A stretch of DNA of 64,000 nucleotides from Rhizobiaceae bacterium (GTDB taxonomy: Bacteria > Pseudomonadota > Alphaproteobacteria > Rhizobiales > Rhizobiaceae): assembly GCA_017643025.1 (NCBI GenBank), contig JAEPOG010000001.1, forward strand, positions 558,001-622,000, given 5' to 3'. The position numbers and the translations under genes were made by a program. Shown here in pieces: positions 1 through 9,351 of the stretch. The notes under the pieces were generated by a model. That model was not told where the DNA came from, searched no databases, and was given only the letters and a program-made list of their open reading frames with translations. The first letter of the stretch is position 1, and every line of letters begins with the position of its first letter.

Positions 1-698
1 AGCTTCCAGCGCTCGTCGTCGCGATTGATCAGCGCATTGCCGTCCTTCTCGACGCCCTCGAATATCTCCGCCTTTGCATCGGCGATTTCATCGAGGTTCT
101 TGAAGTGCCCGAGATGGGCCGCCGCGATCAGCGTCACGATCGCGACATGCGGCCTCACCATCCGCACCAGCGGCCTGATCTCGCCGGCATGGTTCATGCC
201 GATCTCGAAGATCGCATAGTCTGTGTCGGCCGGCATCCGCGCCAACGAGAGCGGCACGCCCCAATGGTTGTTGAACGACCGGTCGGAGGCATGCACCTTG
301 CCGGACGGCGCGAGCGCGACCCGCAACAGCTCCTTGGTCGTGGTCTTTCCCGCGGAGCCGGTGACCGCGATGATCTTCGCCTTCGAGCGCGCGCGTGCGG
401 CAATGCCGACCGCCACCATCGCCTCCAGCACGTCGGGCACAACGATCATCGGCATGGCGAGGCGGCCAAGTGCCGGCAGCTTTGCCTCGGCGACGACCAG
501 CAGCCCGGCGCCAGCGCCCATGGCGGAGGACGCAAAGTCGTGCCCGTCGACACGGTCGCCCTTGATGGCGAAGAACGCCTCACCCGGCTTCAGCGAACGG
601 CTGTCAATGGAAATGCCCGTGACATTCTCGGGGAGCCGACCCAGCGGACGGCCGGCCGTCGCCACCAGCAGCTCCTGTCCCGTCCAGAGCTGGCTCAT
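1..698 (-). CDS. murF: MurF, UDP-MurNAc-tripeptide:D-Ala-D-Ala ligase (N-terminal part, cut by window edge)
   Basis: Adds D-alanyl-D-alanine to the UDP-MurNAc-tripeptide, the last cytoplasmic step in building the peptidoglycan precursor peptide. Only the first 232 residues are inside the window; the gene continues leftward. It begins [11 protein letters not shown] and contains the Mur-ligase ATP-binding loop [11 protein letters not shown], followed by the [12 protein letters not shown] and [11 protein letters not shown] segments typical of MurF. The ATG at 698 overlaps the murE stop as ATGA, so the two are translationally coupled. It is the last visible gene of the leftward mraZ-rsmH-ftsL-ftsI-murE-murF run. 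The assignment is firm from motifs and gene order. Confidence 0.96.
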   Translation of the reverse strand, partial: MSQLWTGQELLVATAGRPLGRLPENVTGISIDSRSLKPGEAFFAIKGDRVDGHDFASSAMGAGAGLLVVAEAKLPALGRLAMPMIVVPDVLEAMVAVGIAARARSKAKIIAVTGSAGKTTTKELLRVALAPSGKVHASDRSFNNHWGVPLSLARMPADTDYAIFEIGMNHAGEIRPLVRMVRPHVAIVTLIAAAHLGHFKNLDEIADAKAEIFEGVEKDGNALINRDDERWK

Positions 699-2143
699 GC
701 GGCAAGCCCCTGCAGCGCGCGGCGCGCCTCGGCATGGTCGGAGAATGGCAGTGTTTTGTCGCCGATGGTCTGGCCTTCCTCATGCCCCTTGCCGGCGACG
801 ATCAGCGTATCGCCCGACTGAAGCAGCGCCACCGCTTCGGCGATCGCCTGCCGGCGGTCGCCGATCTCGCGCGCACCTGGCGCTGCGGCCAGAATGGCGG
901 AGCGTATCGAGCCGGGTTCCTCCGAGCGCGGATTGTCGTCGGTCACGATCACGACGTCGGCAAGGCGCGAGGCGATCTCGCCCATGATCGGGCGCTTGCC
1001 CCTGTCGCGGTCGCCGCCGCAGCCGAACACAACGACGACCCGTCCGGTGGTGAAGGGGCGCACTGCCGCAAGCACATTCTCCAGCGCTTCGGGCTTGTGC
1101 GCGTAGTCGACATAAACCGGCGCACCGTTCGCCTTGGTTCCGACCAGCTCCAGCCGTCCCGAGGCGCCCTTAAGATGCTCGAGCGCCTCCAGACTGGTGT
1201 CGATCGGTGTGCCTGTGGCGACCGCCAGCCCTGCCGCGACAAGCGCGTTGGAAATCTGGAATTCGCCCGCGAGCGGCAGGCGGATTTCATGAATGCGGCC
1301 ATCCGCCTCGATTTCGGCGCGCTGGCGGGCGCGCTCGTGCTCGACCCGCTTGAGCGTCAGCAACTGCCCCTTGCGCCCGACCGTGAGAACGACGCGCCCC
1401 GCGTCTCGCGCGGCCTTCTCGGTCGCTTCCGACCAGATGTCGTCGGCGAAGATCACCGCAGGCGCGGATTTCGGCAGCAGAGTATCGAACAGCCGCATCT
1501 TGGCGCGGTGATACTCCTCGATTGTCGGATGGTAATCGAGGTGGTCGCGCCCGAGATTGGTGAAGCCTCCGGCAGCCAGCTTGACGCCGTCCAGCCGCCG
1601 CTGGTCGAGCCCGTGGCTCGACGCTTCCATGGAGGCGTGCGTGACGCCGGCATCGGCGAGTTCCCGCAGGAGCTTGTGCAGTGCCACCGGGTCCGGCGTC
1701 GTCAGCGAACCGTATTCCGTACGGCCCGGAGCGGTTACGCCCGTCGTGCCGATGCTCGCAGCGGGATGGCCGGCATGTTCCCAGATCTGCCGCAGGAACG
1801 AAGCGACGGATGTCTTGCCGCTCGTGCCGGTAACCGCCGCCATGGTCGCCGGCTGCGCACCGTGGAAATGCGCGGCGGCAAGCGCCAGTGCGCGACGCGG
1901 GTCGTCTACCTCGATAACCGGGACACCGGGCAAGTCTTTGATCGCACCGGGCGCGGCCACGACCGCCACTGCGCCTTTGCCGGCCGCGTCCGCAGCAAAG
2001 GAAGCGCCATCGGCCTTTGTACCTGCCAGCGCAAAGAACAGATCGCCGGCCGCCACCTTGCGCGAATCCGAGGCGATGCCGCGCACGGCCACGTCGCCTG
2101 CTCCGCCAAGGGGCAGTATTCCGGCAAATTCGCTGAGGTTCAT
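695..2143 (-). CDS. murE: MurE, UDP-MurNAc-tripeptide synthetase (meso-diaminopimelate adding)
   Basis: Cytoplasmic ligase that adds meso-diaminopimelate to UDP-MurNAc-L-Ala-D-Glu. About 482 residues from the ATG at 2143 ([12 protein letters not shown]); the frame is also open to a TTG at 2170, but the ATG matches the family N-terminus. Visible: the ATP loop TGTSGKT at about residues 105-111, the [17 protein letters not shown] segment carrying the lysine that is carbamylated in Mur ligases, and DDNPR, the signature for meso-DAP rather than lysine specificity. It lies between ftsI (52 bp upstream) and murF (ATGA overlap). Length is normal for the family. Confidence 0.96.
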   Translation of the reverse strand: MNLSEFAGILPLGGAGDVAVRGIASDSRKVAAGDLFFALAGTKADGASFAADAAGKGAVAVVAAPGAIKDLPGVPVIEVDDPRRALALAAAHFHGAQPATMAAVTGTSGKTSVASFLRQIWEHAGHPAASIGTTGVTAPGRTEYGSLTTPDPVALHKLLRELADAGVTHASMEASSHGLDQRRLDGVKLAAGGFTNLGRDHLDYHPTIEEYHRAKMRLFDTLLPKSAPAVIFADDIWSEATEKAARDAGRVVLTVGRKGQLLTLKRVEHERARQRAEIEADGRIHEIRLPLAGEFQISNALVAAGLAVATGTPIDTSLEALEHLKGASGRLELVGTKANGAPVYVDYAHKPEALENVLAAVRPFTTGRVVVVFGCGGDRDRGKRPIMGEIASRLADVVIVTDDNPRSEEPGSIRSAILAAAPGAREIGDRRQAIAEAVALLQSGDTLIVAGKGHEEGQTIGDKTLPFSDHAEARRALQGLAA

Positions 2144-2194
2144 CGTGTCAGTACCGTCCGCTGGCGCCAATCATTCCCTCGCGCTGTGGAGGAT

Positions 2195-3913
2195 TCACTG
2201 AGTGGATACAAGCAGGGCTGCACTTTCATGGCCAAATTCCGGCATCACGCCAAGTAGTGGCGCCGAACGGCGAACGACATTGGACACGACCGGCGCCGCG
2301 TTGAGGCCGGATGTGGCGCTCATTCCGGGCTGTTCCGGCTTTGGTTCGTCCAGAATGACGAGAACGACATATTGCGGGTTGTTCACAGGAAATGCCGAAA
2401 GGAAGGCGTTGAAGCGCTTGTCGGTCGAATAACGCCCGTTGACCACCTTCTCGGCCGTCCCGGTCTTGCCGCCGACGAAATAGCCCGGCACGTCGGCGCG
2501 GCGGCCCGAACCCTTTTCCACATTCAGGCGGAACAGATAGCGCATGGCGTCGCTGGTCGACGGGTTGAGCACGGCCGTCGCATGTTCGACTGCCTCTGAC
2601 GTGTTCCGGGGCAGGAATGTCGGATCGAACAGAACGCCGCCATTGACCAGCGCAGCCGCCGACACCGCCGTCTGCAGCGGCGTTGTCGCCACGCCGTGGC
2701 CGAAAGAAATCGTAATGCGGTTGACCCGCTTCCACTCTTCCGGGCCCGTAGGCGTCGCAACTTCGGGCAGTTCGGTGTCAAGTTTGTCGAGAAGTCCTAT
2801 GCGCTGGAAAAATGCGCGATGGTCTTCGATCGATATCGTTTCGGCCATGCGGGCCGTGCCGATGTTGGACGAGTAGATGAAAATCTCCGGAACCGACAGT
2901 ACGCGCCCTTTGCCATGGAAATCGCGGATCGTGAACTTGCCGACCTGCAGCGGCCGCCGCGCGTCGAAGCTGTCGTTCAGGGTCACTAGGCCTGAATCGA
3001 GCGCCATGGCGGTCGTAAAGCCCTTGAACGTCGATCCCATCTCGAAAACGCCGCCCGACATGCGGTTGAGCCGGTCGCTGCGGTGCGCATCGACGGGATT
3101 GTTCGGGTCGTAGTCCGGCAGAGAGACCATGGCGACGACCTCGCCGGTCTGCGCGTTGAGCACGACGCCGCCCGAGGCGATCGCCTGATAACGTTCCATC
3201 GCCCGTGTCAGCTCGTCATGCAGGATATGCTGCACCCGGATGTCGAGGGCCAGCTGGAACGGCTTAAGCGATGCGCGGTCGGCGAGCCCGATCTCGCGCA
3301 AATCGGCGAGGCCCTGCTGGTCGATGTATTTCTCGATGCCGGCGATGCCTTTGTTGTCGATATCGACCAGCCCGAGAACGTGCGCTGCGATGGCGCCGCC
3401 CGGATAGAAGCGCCGGTTCTCTGAGCGGAAGCCGATGCCCGGAATGCCGAGCGCCATGATCTCGGCCTGCTGGCGGGGAGACAGTTGCCGCCTGAGCCAG
3501 ACGAAACCGGCGTCTGTGCGCAGACGGTGATAGGTCTGCTCGTAGTTGAGGTCGGGCAGCACCGTGACCAGCTTCTCGATCGCCTCATCCACGTCGACGA
3601 TGCGGCGCGGTTCGGCGAACAGCGAAAATGTCTTGATGTCGGTCGCCAGTATTTCGCCGTTCCGGTCGATGATATCCGGCCGCGCCGCTGTGTTGCGCTG
3701 CGCCGGGCCGCCATCGTCGGGCAGGTCCTGGAGGCCGAGATAGACCAGCCGGCCGCCGATTGCGGCATACATGGCCATGAACACCGCCATGGTCATGACC
3801 AGCCTGTTTCGCGCCCGGCCGCTGCCGGTGCGTGCACCTTCGACGACGATGTTCCCGTCATCGCCGGCGCGCTCGAACCTGCCTTTAATCCACCGGACGT
3901 ACCGTCTGATCAT
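2195..3913 (-). CDS. ftsI: FtsI / PBP3, septal peptidoglycan transpeptidase
   Basis: Class B penicillin-binding protein that cross-links septal peptidoglycan during division. 572 residues. A short cytoplasmic basic tail is followed by one membrane anchor at about residues 38-61; the rest is periplasmic. The pedestal region precedes the transpeptidase domain with SxxK active site STFK (Ser294-Lys297), SSN at 348-350 and KTGTAE at 483-488, so all catalytic motifs are intact. Its ATG at 3913 overlaps the ftsL stop (ATGA). The gene order ftsL-ftsI-murE is canonical for the dcw cluster. Confidence 0.97.
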   Translation of the reverse strand: MIRRYVRWIKGRFERAGDDGNIVVEGARTGSGRARNRLVMTMAVFMAMYAAIGGRLVYLGLQDLPDDGGPAQRNTAARPDIIDRNGEILATDIKTFSLFAEPRRIVDVDEAIEKLVTVLPDLNYEQTYHRLRTDAGFVWLRRQLSPRQQAEIMALGIPGIGFRSENRRFYPGGAIAAHVLGLVDIDNKGIAGIEKYIDQQGLADLREIGLADRASLKPFQLALDIRVQHILHDELTRAMERYQAIASGGVVLNAQTGEVVAMVSLPDYDPNNPVDAHRSDRLNRMSGGVFEMGSTFKGFTTAMALDSGLVTLNDSFDARRPLQVGKFTIRDFHGKGRVLSVPEIFIYSSNIGTARMAETISIEDHRAFFQRIGLLDKLDTELPEVATPTGPEEWKRVNRITISFGHGVATTPLQTAVSAAALVNGGVLFDPTFLPRNTSEAVEHATAVLNPSTSDAMRYLFRLNVEKGSGRRADVPGYFVGGKTGTAEKVVNGRYSTDKRFNAFLSAFPVNNPQYVVLVILDEPKPEQPGMSATSGLNAAPVVSNVVRRSAPLLGVMPEFGHESAALLVSTQ

Positions 3914-4281
3914 TGGGAAACGGCGCCTGTCTTGATCGCATCGGCGATGGCATCGGTTTCAGGCGCTTGCTCAGCCGCTATCTCGGTCACGGTCCGCAGC
4001 GTTTGCCCGATCCTGTCCATCGAACCGATCTGGTCGGGTTCGACCGGATTGAGCTTGAGTTCGGCGTTGTAGGCGTCGACCAGCCGCTGCAGCCTCTCCG
4101 GCTGGGTTAGGAAACTCCAGTCGGCGCGCAGCACATCGATGGTGTCTTCCTCGGTGCGGATTTCCGTCTCGAGCCGGCGAACCTCATCGAGCTTCATCTC
4201 GGCGTCGTGCTTGACCTTGAAGGTCAGTCCTGCCGCGCCGATCATCGCGGCGATCAGGATGATGTCGGTCGTGCGGAACAT
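3910..4281 (-). CDS. ftsL: FtsL-type cell division protein
   Basis: Small bitopic division protein. About 123 residues from the ATG at 4281 (MFRTTDIILIAAMIGAAGL); the longer open frame upstream lies inside rsmH and is not credible. One membrane segment at about residues 6-22 is followed by a charged, heptad-like periplasmic stretch (HDAEMKLDEVRRLETEIRTEE) consistent with the FtsL/FtsB coiled coil. In the divisome FtsL works with FtsB and FtsQ to activate FtsWI. Sequence similarity in this family is low, so the name rests on size, topology and position between rsmH (1-bp gap) and ftsI (ATGA overlap). Confidence 0.88.
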   Translation of the reverse strand: MFRTTDIILIAAMIGAAGLTFKVKHDAEMKLDEVRRLETEIRTEEDTIDVLRADWSFLTQPERLQRLVDAYNAELKLNPVEPDQIGSMDRIGQTLRTVTEIAAEQAPETDAIADAIKTGAVSQ

Positions 4282-4282
4282 G

Positions 4283-5308
4283 TCAGCCCCTCCGCGCTTC
4301 GGTGGCGACCGGCAGACCGGCGATGCGTGCGGCCTCAAGCTCGTCTTTCGGGGCCGTCGGCGGCGCGTCGGTGCGCACTGCGGAGCGCAGCTTCGCCGAG
4401 CGGGCGCGTGGATTATGCGCAATCTCCGCCTCACCCGCTTCGATCACCCGCGCGATCTTCTCGAATGCGGCGGCGCGCGCCTCGACCACCGGCTGGTGGC
4501 GCGAGCCGCCGGCCTTGCCCGAGCGATCGGCGAGGAAACGCTTGACGATGCGGTCTTCGAGCGAATGGAAAGTCACGACGGCCAGCCGCCCGCCGGGCCT
4601 GAGCACCCGCTCAGCCGCCTGCAGGCCGAGCACGAGCTGCCCGAGTTCGTCGTTCACATAGATGCGCAAAGCCTGGAAGGTTCGCGTTGCCGGGTCGATC
4701 TTGTCCTTCGGGTTACGTCCGATCGTTGCCTCGATGACAGCGGCAAGGTCGCGGGTGCCGGTGAATGGCCGCTCGGCGCGCCGCCGCTCGATCGCGCGGG
4801 CGATGCGCCCGGCATGCCGCTCCTCGCCATAGATGCCGATGATACGGGCGAGGTCGCCCACCTTGAAGGTGTTGACCACATCGGCGGCGGTCATCCCCTC
4901 GCCGCCCATGCGCATATCGAGTGGCCCGTCGGCACGAAACGAGAAGCCGCGTTCGGCCTCGTCGAACTGCATGGAGGAAACGCCGATGTCGAGCACGACG
5001 CCGTCGACGGGCTCGCCGGCGTGCCGGTCCAGTTCGGCGAACACGCCACTGACCAGCTTCAGCCTACCACCGGCTGCATCGACCAGCGCCTTGCCGGCGG
5101 CTATGGCTTGCGGGTCGCGGTCGATGGCGACGACGTTTGCGCCTGCCTCCAGAAGCGCGCGGGTGTAACCGCCTGCGCCGAACGTACCGTCGATAATCGT
5201 TTCGCCCGCCTTCGGCGCGAGCGCCGCAATCACCTCGTCGAGCAAGACCGGAATGTGGCGGGCCAGTCCGCCACCGGCGTGGAGATCCGCGCCGGGGCCC
5301 GCCATCAT
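4283..5308 (-). CDS. rsmH: RsmH (MraW), 16S rRNA m4C1402 N4-methyltransferase
   Basis: SAM-dependent methyltransferase that modifies C1402 in the ribosomal P site. About 341 residues from the ATG at 5308, which overlaps the mraZ stop; a second ATG follows immediately at 5305. Recognisable blocks: [18 protein letters not shown] at the N-terminus, the SAM-binding [40 protein letters not shown], and the C-terminal [14 protein letters not shown]. The open frame runs far upstream of this start through mraZ in another frame; that extension is a high-GC artefact. Confidence 0.96.
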   Translation of the reverse strand: MMAGPGADLHAGGGLARHIPVLLDEVIAALAPKAGETIIDGTFGAGGYTRALLEAGANVVAIDRDPQAIAAGKALVDAAGGRLKLVSGVFAELDRHAGEPVDGVVLDIGVSSMQFDEAERGFSFRADGPLDMRMGGEGMTAADVVNTFKVGDLARIIGIYGEERHAGRIARAIERRRAERPFTGTRDLAAVIEATIGRNPKDKIDPATRTFQALRIYVNDELGQLVLGLQAAERVLRPGGRLAVVTFHSLEDRIVKRFLADRSGKAGGSRHQPVVEARAAAFEKIARVIEAGEAEIAHNPRARSAKLRSAVRTDAPPTAPKDELEAARIAGLPVATEARRG

Positions 5309-5772
5309 TCCGATTCCCCCGCCTGCCTTGACTGCGATTGCCTCTGCTTGAGCGCCTTCAGGCGCTCGCGCACCTGCGCCGAATATTCCGCCAGCCGCCC
5401 CGGCTCCCAGATCTGGAAATAGTGACCACGCCCAACAAACGCGGCTTCGGTCGTGATGCCCGTGTGCTCGCGGATGAAATCCGTCATTGTGATGCGGCCG
5501 TCCTGGTCGAGCTTCAGAAACGCCCCGTCGCCGTAATAGAGGAAGGACATGTCGTCCGCCGTCTGCAGGAACGGGTCTTCCTCGGCGATGCGGCGCTCGA
5601 ACGCGTCGAGCAGGTCCGGGCCGCCCACATCCATCGAAGCCGTATCGAGCGAGCGCAGCAGATAAAGCTCGGCATAGCCGCGCGCCTGGACGATCGACCG
5701 GAAGCCCGCGGGGACGGAAACGCGCCCTTTCGCGTCGATCCTGTTCGTGGCACTCGACAGAAACCGGTCCAT
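5305..5772 (-). CDS. mraZ: MraZ, DNA-binding regulator of the dcw cluster
   Basis: First gene of the division/cell-wall cluster. 155 residues with the tandem AbrB-like swapped-hairpin repeats typical of Mra[17 protein letters not shown] near the N-terminus and [21 protein letters not shown] at about residues 86-106. In other bacteria MraZ binds a set of short direct repeats in front of its own operon and represses it; a matching array is seen at 5951-5990. The C-terminus is a Gln/Arg-rich tail. No strong ribosome-binding site is visible just upstream of the ATG at 5772. Confidence 0.95.
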   Translation of the reverse strand: MDRFLSSATNRIDAKGRVSVPAGFRSIVQARGYAELYLLRSLDTASMDVGGPDLLDAFERRIAEEDPFLQTADDMSFLYYGDGAFLKLDQDGRITMTDFIREHTGITTEAAFVGRGHYFQIWEPGRLAEYSAQVRERLKALKQRQSQSRQAGESE

Positions 5773-5950
5773 TACAGAATTTGGAGCGAAGCCCGCCCGT
5801 TCCCCTCGTCATGTCCTCGTCCGCGTCCACGCCACGATCGGTCCGGTTGGTCGCCTTGCGAATAAACCTTGCTCGTCCCCGAAAGCCGCCGCAGGCTTCC
5901 GGATGATACGCAACACCACCGGCTTCAGGATCGTCGCTTGACTGCGTATT

Positions 5951-5990
5951 TGGGATAGCATGGGCCAGTATGGGCGTCAACGGGACAACA
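5951..5990. promoter_or_regulatory. MraZ-box array overlapping the dcw promoter
   Basis: On the + strand four consecutive 10-bp units begin TGGGA (5951), TGGGC (5961), TGGGC (5971) and CGGGA (5981). That is a TGGGN motif with 5-bp spacers, the arrangement described for E. coli MraZ sites. On the minus strand the same stretch carries a candidate sigma-70 promoter: -35 TTGACG (5980-5975), 17-bp spacer, -10 TATCCC (5957-5952). This would give a leader of roughly 170 nt before mraZ. Here the repeats read on the strand opposite to mraZ, which differs from my recollection of E. coli. The 390-bp divergent gap (5773-6162) holds nothing else I recognise. Confidence 0.65.
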
Positions 5991-6162
5991 CCCCACGAAT
6001 GGGCCGCAAGGGAGCCCGGCGGCGACATTCGTCCTTTATGTCCCGTTAACGCTAACAAAGCGTTACGCGAGGCCCCCTTTGTGCCAACAGAAAGGCCTTG
6101 AGACGCGGCGTTGCGCTGGATAGCGTCGCGCGCTCCGGCATCGCTAGACATTGGAGGCCCGC

Positions 6163-7275
6163 TTGGCGGATGAGATGAAGCTTCGCGCAGCCCGGATGCT
6201 GCACCTAAGGCAGTCAGGCCTTGCCAAGGGCGACCCGGTCTCGCTGTCGCTGGCGATGACCTCCGTCTATCACCTGCCGGGCGAACCGGCCGGGCACCGC
6301 CAGTACGGTCGCTTCGACAATCCCACCTGGGAGGCAACGGAAGACCTTCTCGGTCATCTGGAAGACGCTCGCTGCATCGCATTTCCCTCTGGAATGGCGG
6401 CAATCACGGCCTCGCTGCTGGCCTTCCTGAAGGCGGGCGACCGCGTCCTCCTCCCCTCCGACGGATATTACACGCCGCGTGTGCTGGCCGACCGATTCCT
6501 GTCCGGGTTGGGCATCGCCTTCGATACACGGCCGACCGCTTCGTTTCTCGACGGCGGTTTCGACGACTACCGTATCGTCTTCGCGGAGACGCCGTCCAAT
6601 CCCGGCCTAGACATCGTCGACCTCGCGGCGGTGTCGAAACAGGCGAAGGCAGCAGGCGCAATTATGGTTGCCGACAACACGACCATGACGCCCTTCGGGC
6701 AGCGGCCGCTGGACCTTGGCGCCGATCTCGTCGTGGCAGCCGACACCAAGGCCGCCAACGGGCACTCCGACGTGCTTTTCGGCCATGTCACGACCCGCGA
6801 TGAGGCCATGCACGGAGCCATTGCTGACTGGCGGAAACTCTCCGGCGCCATACCCGGTCCGTTCGAGGCCTGGCAGGTGCACAGGGGCATCGAGACGCTC
6901 GAGCTGCGCTTCTCGCGCATGTGCGACAATGCCGAAATGCTGGCCCCCAGACTGCGCGAGCACAAGGCGGTGTCGGCGCTGCGATATCCCGGCCTGCCCG
7001 ACGATCCGGCGCACAATCTCGCCCGCATGCAGATGGACCGTTTCGGTTTCCTGATTGGACTGACCCTGAAAGACGCCGCAAAGGCAGAGGCCTTCATCGA
7101 TGGCTGTGAGATGATCCAGCCTGCCACGTCCTTCGGCGGGCTCCACACGTCGGCCGAGCGCCGCGCCCGCTGGGGCGATGAGGTCGCACCCGGATTCGTC
7201 CGGCTGTCGGTCGGCTGCGAGCCGCCCGAGCCGCTGTGGCAAGCGATCGGCGACGCGCTGGACGCCGCCGTCTGA
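6163..7275 (+). CDS. Cys/Met metabolism PLP-dependent enzyme (cystathionine gamma-lyase/synthase family)
   Basis: Trans-sulfuration family enzyme of about 370 residues. The start is probably the TTG at 6163, placed 5 bp after GGAGG (6153-6157); an ATG at 6175 is the alternative. PLP-binding features: [14 protein letters not shown], the aspartate in [11 protein letters not shown], and the Schiff-base lysine in [12 protein letters not shown] (about Lys196). The lyase or synthase reaction and the substrate cannot be told from the sequence by eye. It is divergent from mraZ and is followed directly by rnpB on the other strand. Confidence 0.85.
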   Translation: MADEMKLRAARMLHLRQSGLAKGDPVSLSLAMTSVYHLPGEPAGHRQYGRFDNPTWEATEDLLGHLEDARCIAFPSGMAAITASLLAFLKAGDRVLLPSDGYYTPRVLADRFLSGLGIAFDTRPTASFLDGGFDDYRIVFAETPSNPGLDIVDLAAVSKQAKAAGAIMVADNTTMTPFGQRPLDLGADLVVAADTKAANGHSDVLFGHVTTRDEAMHGAIADWRKLSGAIPGPFEAWQVHRGIETLELRFSRMCDNAEMLAPRLREHKAVSALRYPGLPDDPAHNLARMQMDRFGFLIGLTLKDAAKAEAFIDGCEMIQPATSFGGLHTSAERRARWGDEVAPGFVRLSVGCEPPEPLWQAIGDALDAAV

Positions 7276-7285
7276 GGGAAGGAAG

Positions 7286-7719
7286 AAGTGCCAGCCGGCC
7301 TGTAAGCCGGGTTCTGTATGGCCCCGCCCGCCTTGCGGCAGACGAAACGTGGCGGCCATTCATCTGGGACGGATGTTGCCATCCGCCTCATGCGACCAAC
7401 CCGGGCGGCTCGGCCGGAAAAGCCTGAAGGTTGCCCTTCGCGCCGCCTCTATTCGGTCTTGCTCCCGGTGGGGTTTGCCATGCCGCGACCGTTGCCGGCC
7501 GCGCGGTGGGCTCTTACCCCACCCTTTCACCCTTACCCCGCCGGCAAATAGGCCCGGCATATCGCGCGGCCGATTGGCAGGCGGGGCGGTTTCCTTTCTG
7601 TGGCACTTTCCCTGAGGTTTCCCTCGCCGGATTTTCTCCGGCACCGTATTTCCGCGGAGCCCGGACTTTCCTCTCCTGCATCCCGAAGAATGCAGGAGCG
7701 GCCGCCCGGCCGACTGGCA
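7286..7719 (-). ncRNA. rnpB: RNase P RNA (bacterial type A)
   Basis: Catalytic RNA that matures tRNA 5' ends. Read on the minus strand it opens GCCAGTCGGCCGGGCGGCC, followed by a stem with a UUCG loop, then the highly conserved GAGGAAAGTCCGGGCTCC block (helix P4 5' strand). It ends with AGAACCCGGCTTACAGG and GCCGGCTGGCAC, which pairs back to the 5' end. About 434 nt, normal for alphaproteobacteria. Boundaries are good to a few bases. The short open frames crossing it on both strands are spurious. Confidence 0.95.
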
Positions 7720-7724
7720 AACCG

Positions 7725-7753
7725 TATAAAGGGGCTAATGCGTTGAAACGCAA
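7725..7753 (-). promoter_or_regulatory. Promoter of rnpB
   Basis: Read on the minus strand: TTGCGT (7753-7748), a 17-bp spacer, then TTTATA (7730-7725). The transcription start would fall about 7 nt downstream, at about 7718, which coincides with the 5' end expected for the RNase P RNA. Confidence 0.65.
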
Positions 7754-7773
7754 TCTTTGACCCCGGAAATCGA

Positions 7774-8385
7774 TCAGCTTACGCCAAGGCGCTCCATCAC
7801 CTTGGCGCAATAGGCGGCCGAAATCGGATTCATGCGCTTGGCGCCGTGGCCGGCATTGTATTTCAGGATCGTGCCGCAGATCGACCCGTCGCTGCGCTTG
7901 CGCGCGCCGCCGAGATACATCATTCCGTAGGCGATATTGGTTTCCGGGTGGAACAGATCCTCGATCGTTCCGCGATAGCCCATCAGCTCCGCCGTTGCCG
8001 GCATGATCTGCATGAGACCAACCTCGCCTGCCGCGCCGCGAACCTTGATCCTGTAGGTGCTCTCGGCCCAGACGACCGCATGTGCGAGTTCCAGCGGCAC
8101 GCCATTGGCCTGCGCATGGCGGGCGATGATCTCGCCGATGTTCACCGCGATCGGGCTACGCTTCAGGTTCTCCTCGGCGATCAAATCGTGCTGTGGTGAG
8201 ATCGGCATAGGGTCGAGGCGATTACCCTTGCCGTCGAAACATCCGAAGAGTCGGCATTCGATGGCAAGGTCAGCCGTTGCGGCGTGCGCGCTCAGCACAG
8301 CCTGCTGCGCCATCTGGCTCAGTGCGGCTACAAAAAGCATCACGGACGCGACGAAGATCGCCGGTCGGATAAGCGTCATGATCAT
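7774..8385 (-). CDS. Lytic transglycosylase (SLT domain), copy 1
   Basis: Periplasmic muramidase-like enzyme of about 203 residues. An N-terminal hydrophobic signal or anchor covers residues 3-30 and ends near AHA. The SLT domain carries the catalytic glutamate in WAESTYR (about Glu108), then GLMQIMPATAELMGYRG, NIAYGMMYL and YNAGHG. A short N-terminal motif ECRLFGCFDGKGNR is shared with the neighbouring paralogue at 8611-9201, and both have four cysteines at matching places. The substrate is presumably peptidoglycan glycan strands. Confidence 0.88.
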   Translation of the reverse strand: MIMTLIRPAIFVASVMLFVAALSQMAQQAVLSAHAATADLAIECRLFGCFDGKGNRLDPMPISPQHDLIAEENLKRSPIAVNIGEIIARHAQANGVPLELAHAVVWAESTYRIKVRGAAGEVGLMQIMPATAELMGYRGTIEDLFHPETNIAYGMMYLGGARKRSDGSICGTILKYNAGHGAKRMNPISAAYCAKVMERLGVS

Positions 8386-8610
8386 GCTTATTCACTTTTC
8401 AAAGGCGGGCCGGCGCCGATCGCCAGCCTGCCGCTCACGGGGTCAACGAATTACTAAGAACGGGAATTCGGTCTTGGGGGACGGGGCGCACTAAACCGCC
8501 GTCTTCGGTTCAAAAAGGGCAAAATCGATCAAATATTGTATCAAAATGTAACAACTTCACCGCCAGAATGGGGCGGCAGACCTAGTTGCCGCCCCAGTTT
8601 CGTGCTGTGC

Positions 8611-9201
8611 TCAGCTGATGCCGAGGTGCTGCCTGACCTTGGTGCAATAGGCCGCCGAGATGCGGTTCATGCGATTGGCGCCATGGCCGGCATTGTATTT
8701 CAGGATCGTCCCGCAGAGCGATCCGTCGCCCAGCTTCTGGGCCATACCCAGATACCTCATGCCGTAGGTGATGTTGGTTTCCGGGTCGTAGAGACCCCTG
8801 ACCGAACCCCTGTAGCCCATGGCACGCGCGGTGGCCGGCTTGATCTGCATAAGCCCCACTTCGCCCGCTTGGCCGCGTGCATTCGCTCGATAGTTGCTCT
8901 CGATGCGGATGATAGCCCGAGCGAGGTTGACCTCAATTCCGTTGGCCGACGCATGTTTCGTGATGATCGAACCGTACCGGTCATCGGTCGCTGCCTTCGG
9001 CGCCTGGGCCTCGGCGCTTGCTTTTGCAGTTTCGGCGCCCGGGCGCTCCACACGATTGTTGTTCTCGTCGTAGCATCCGAGCAGAAAGCAGCGGACGCCT
9101 TCTGATTTCCCCAAATTGGCGGTTTCGTTTGCCGATGCGTCGGCCGCAAAGGTGGGCAGTCCGGCGGCAAGCACCGCCGTTGCAAATGTCAGTTTCTTCA
9201 T
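8611..9201 (-). CDS. Lytic transglycosylase (SLT domain), copy 2
   Basis: Paralogue of the gene at 7774-8385, in the same orientation with 225 bp between them. 196 residues: signal peptide (residues 1-24, cleavage near ADA-SA), the motif RCFLLGCYDENNNRV, a low-complexity Ala/Glu linker at about 55-72, then the SLT domain with catalytic Glu in IRIESNYR (about Glu101), GLMQIKPATARAMGYRG, NITYGMRYL and YNAGHG. The AT-rich spacer at about 8520-8560 separates the two copies. The pair looks like a local tandem duplication. Confidence 0.88.
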   Translation of the reverse strand: MKKLTFATAVLAAGLPTFAADASANETANLGKSEGVRCFLLGCYDENNNRVERPGAETAKASAEAQAPKAATDDRYGSIITKHASANGIEVNLARAIIRIESNYRANARGQAGEVGLMQIKPATARAMGYRGSVRGLYDPETNITYGMRYLGMAQKLGDGSLCGTILKYNAGHGANRMNRISAAYCTKVRQHLGIS

Positions 9202-9295
9202 GAACCCTTTTCGTTCGGCTGGTCGCCTTCATGAGGCGAAGCGGACAGGAATCCGGCACACTTTCAGCGGTCCCGGATACGAAAGACCGCTCGCT

Positions 9296-9317
9296 GTTGG
9301 CGCAATGTGGCGCCAAC
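9296..9317. terminator. Hairpin downstream of ampD
   Basis: Perfect 8-bp inverted repeat GTTGGCGC / GCGCCAAC (9296-9303 and 9310-9317) with a 6-nt loop, in the 150-bp gap between ampD and the upstream end of the second transglycosylase. No U-run follows clearly, so it may be an attenuating hairpin or a factor-dependent stop. Confidence 0.4.
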
Positions 9318-9351
9318 AAGGACCCCACTGGTCACTTCTCGTGTCCGAATA

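Noticed and set aside
734..2257. 507-codon open frame on the + strand opposite murE
   Set aside because: Exactly antisense to the well-motifed murE; composition (Arg, His, Gly rich) is typical of shadow frames in high-GC DNA and no ribosome-binding site or domain is seen.
5309..6403. N-terminal extension of rsmH to 6403
   Set aside because: It would run through mraZ and into the divergent PLP-enzyme gene; RsmH family N-terminus ([10 protein letters not shown]) is already reached from 5308.
7318..7760. Several short open frames on both strands at 7.3-7.8 kb
   Set aside because: They lie entirely within the RNase P RNA gene, recognised by its conserved P4 block and 5'-3' pairing.
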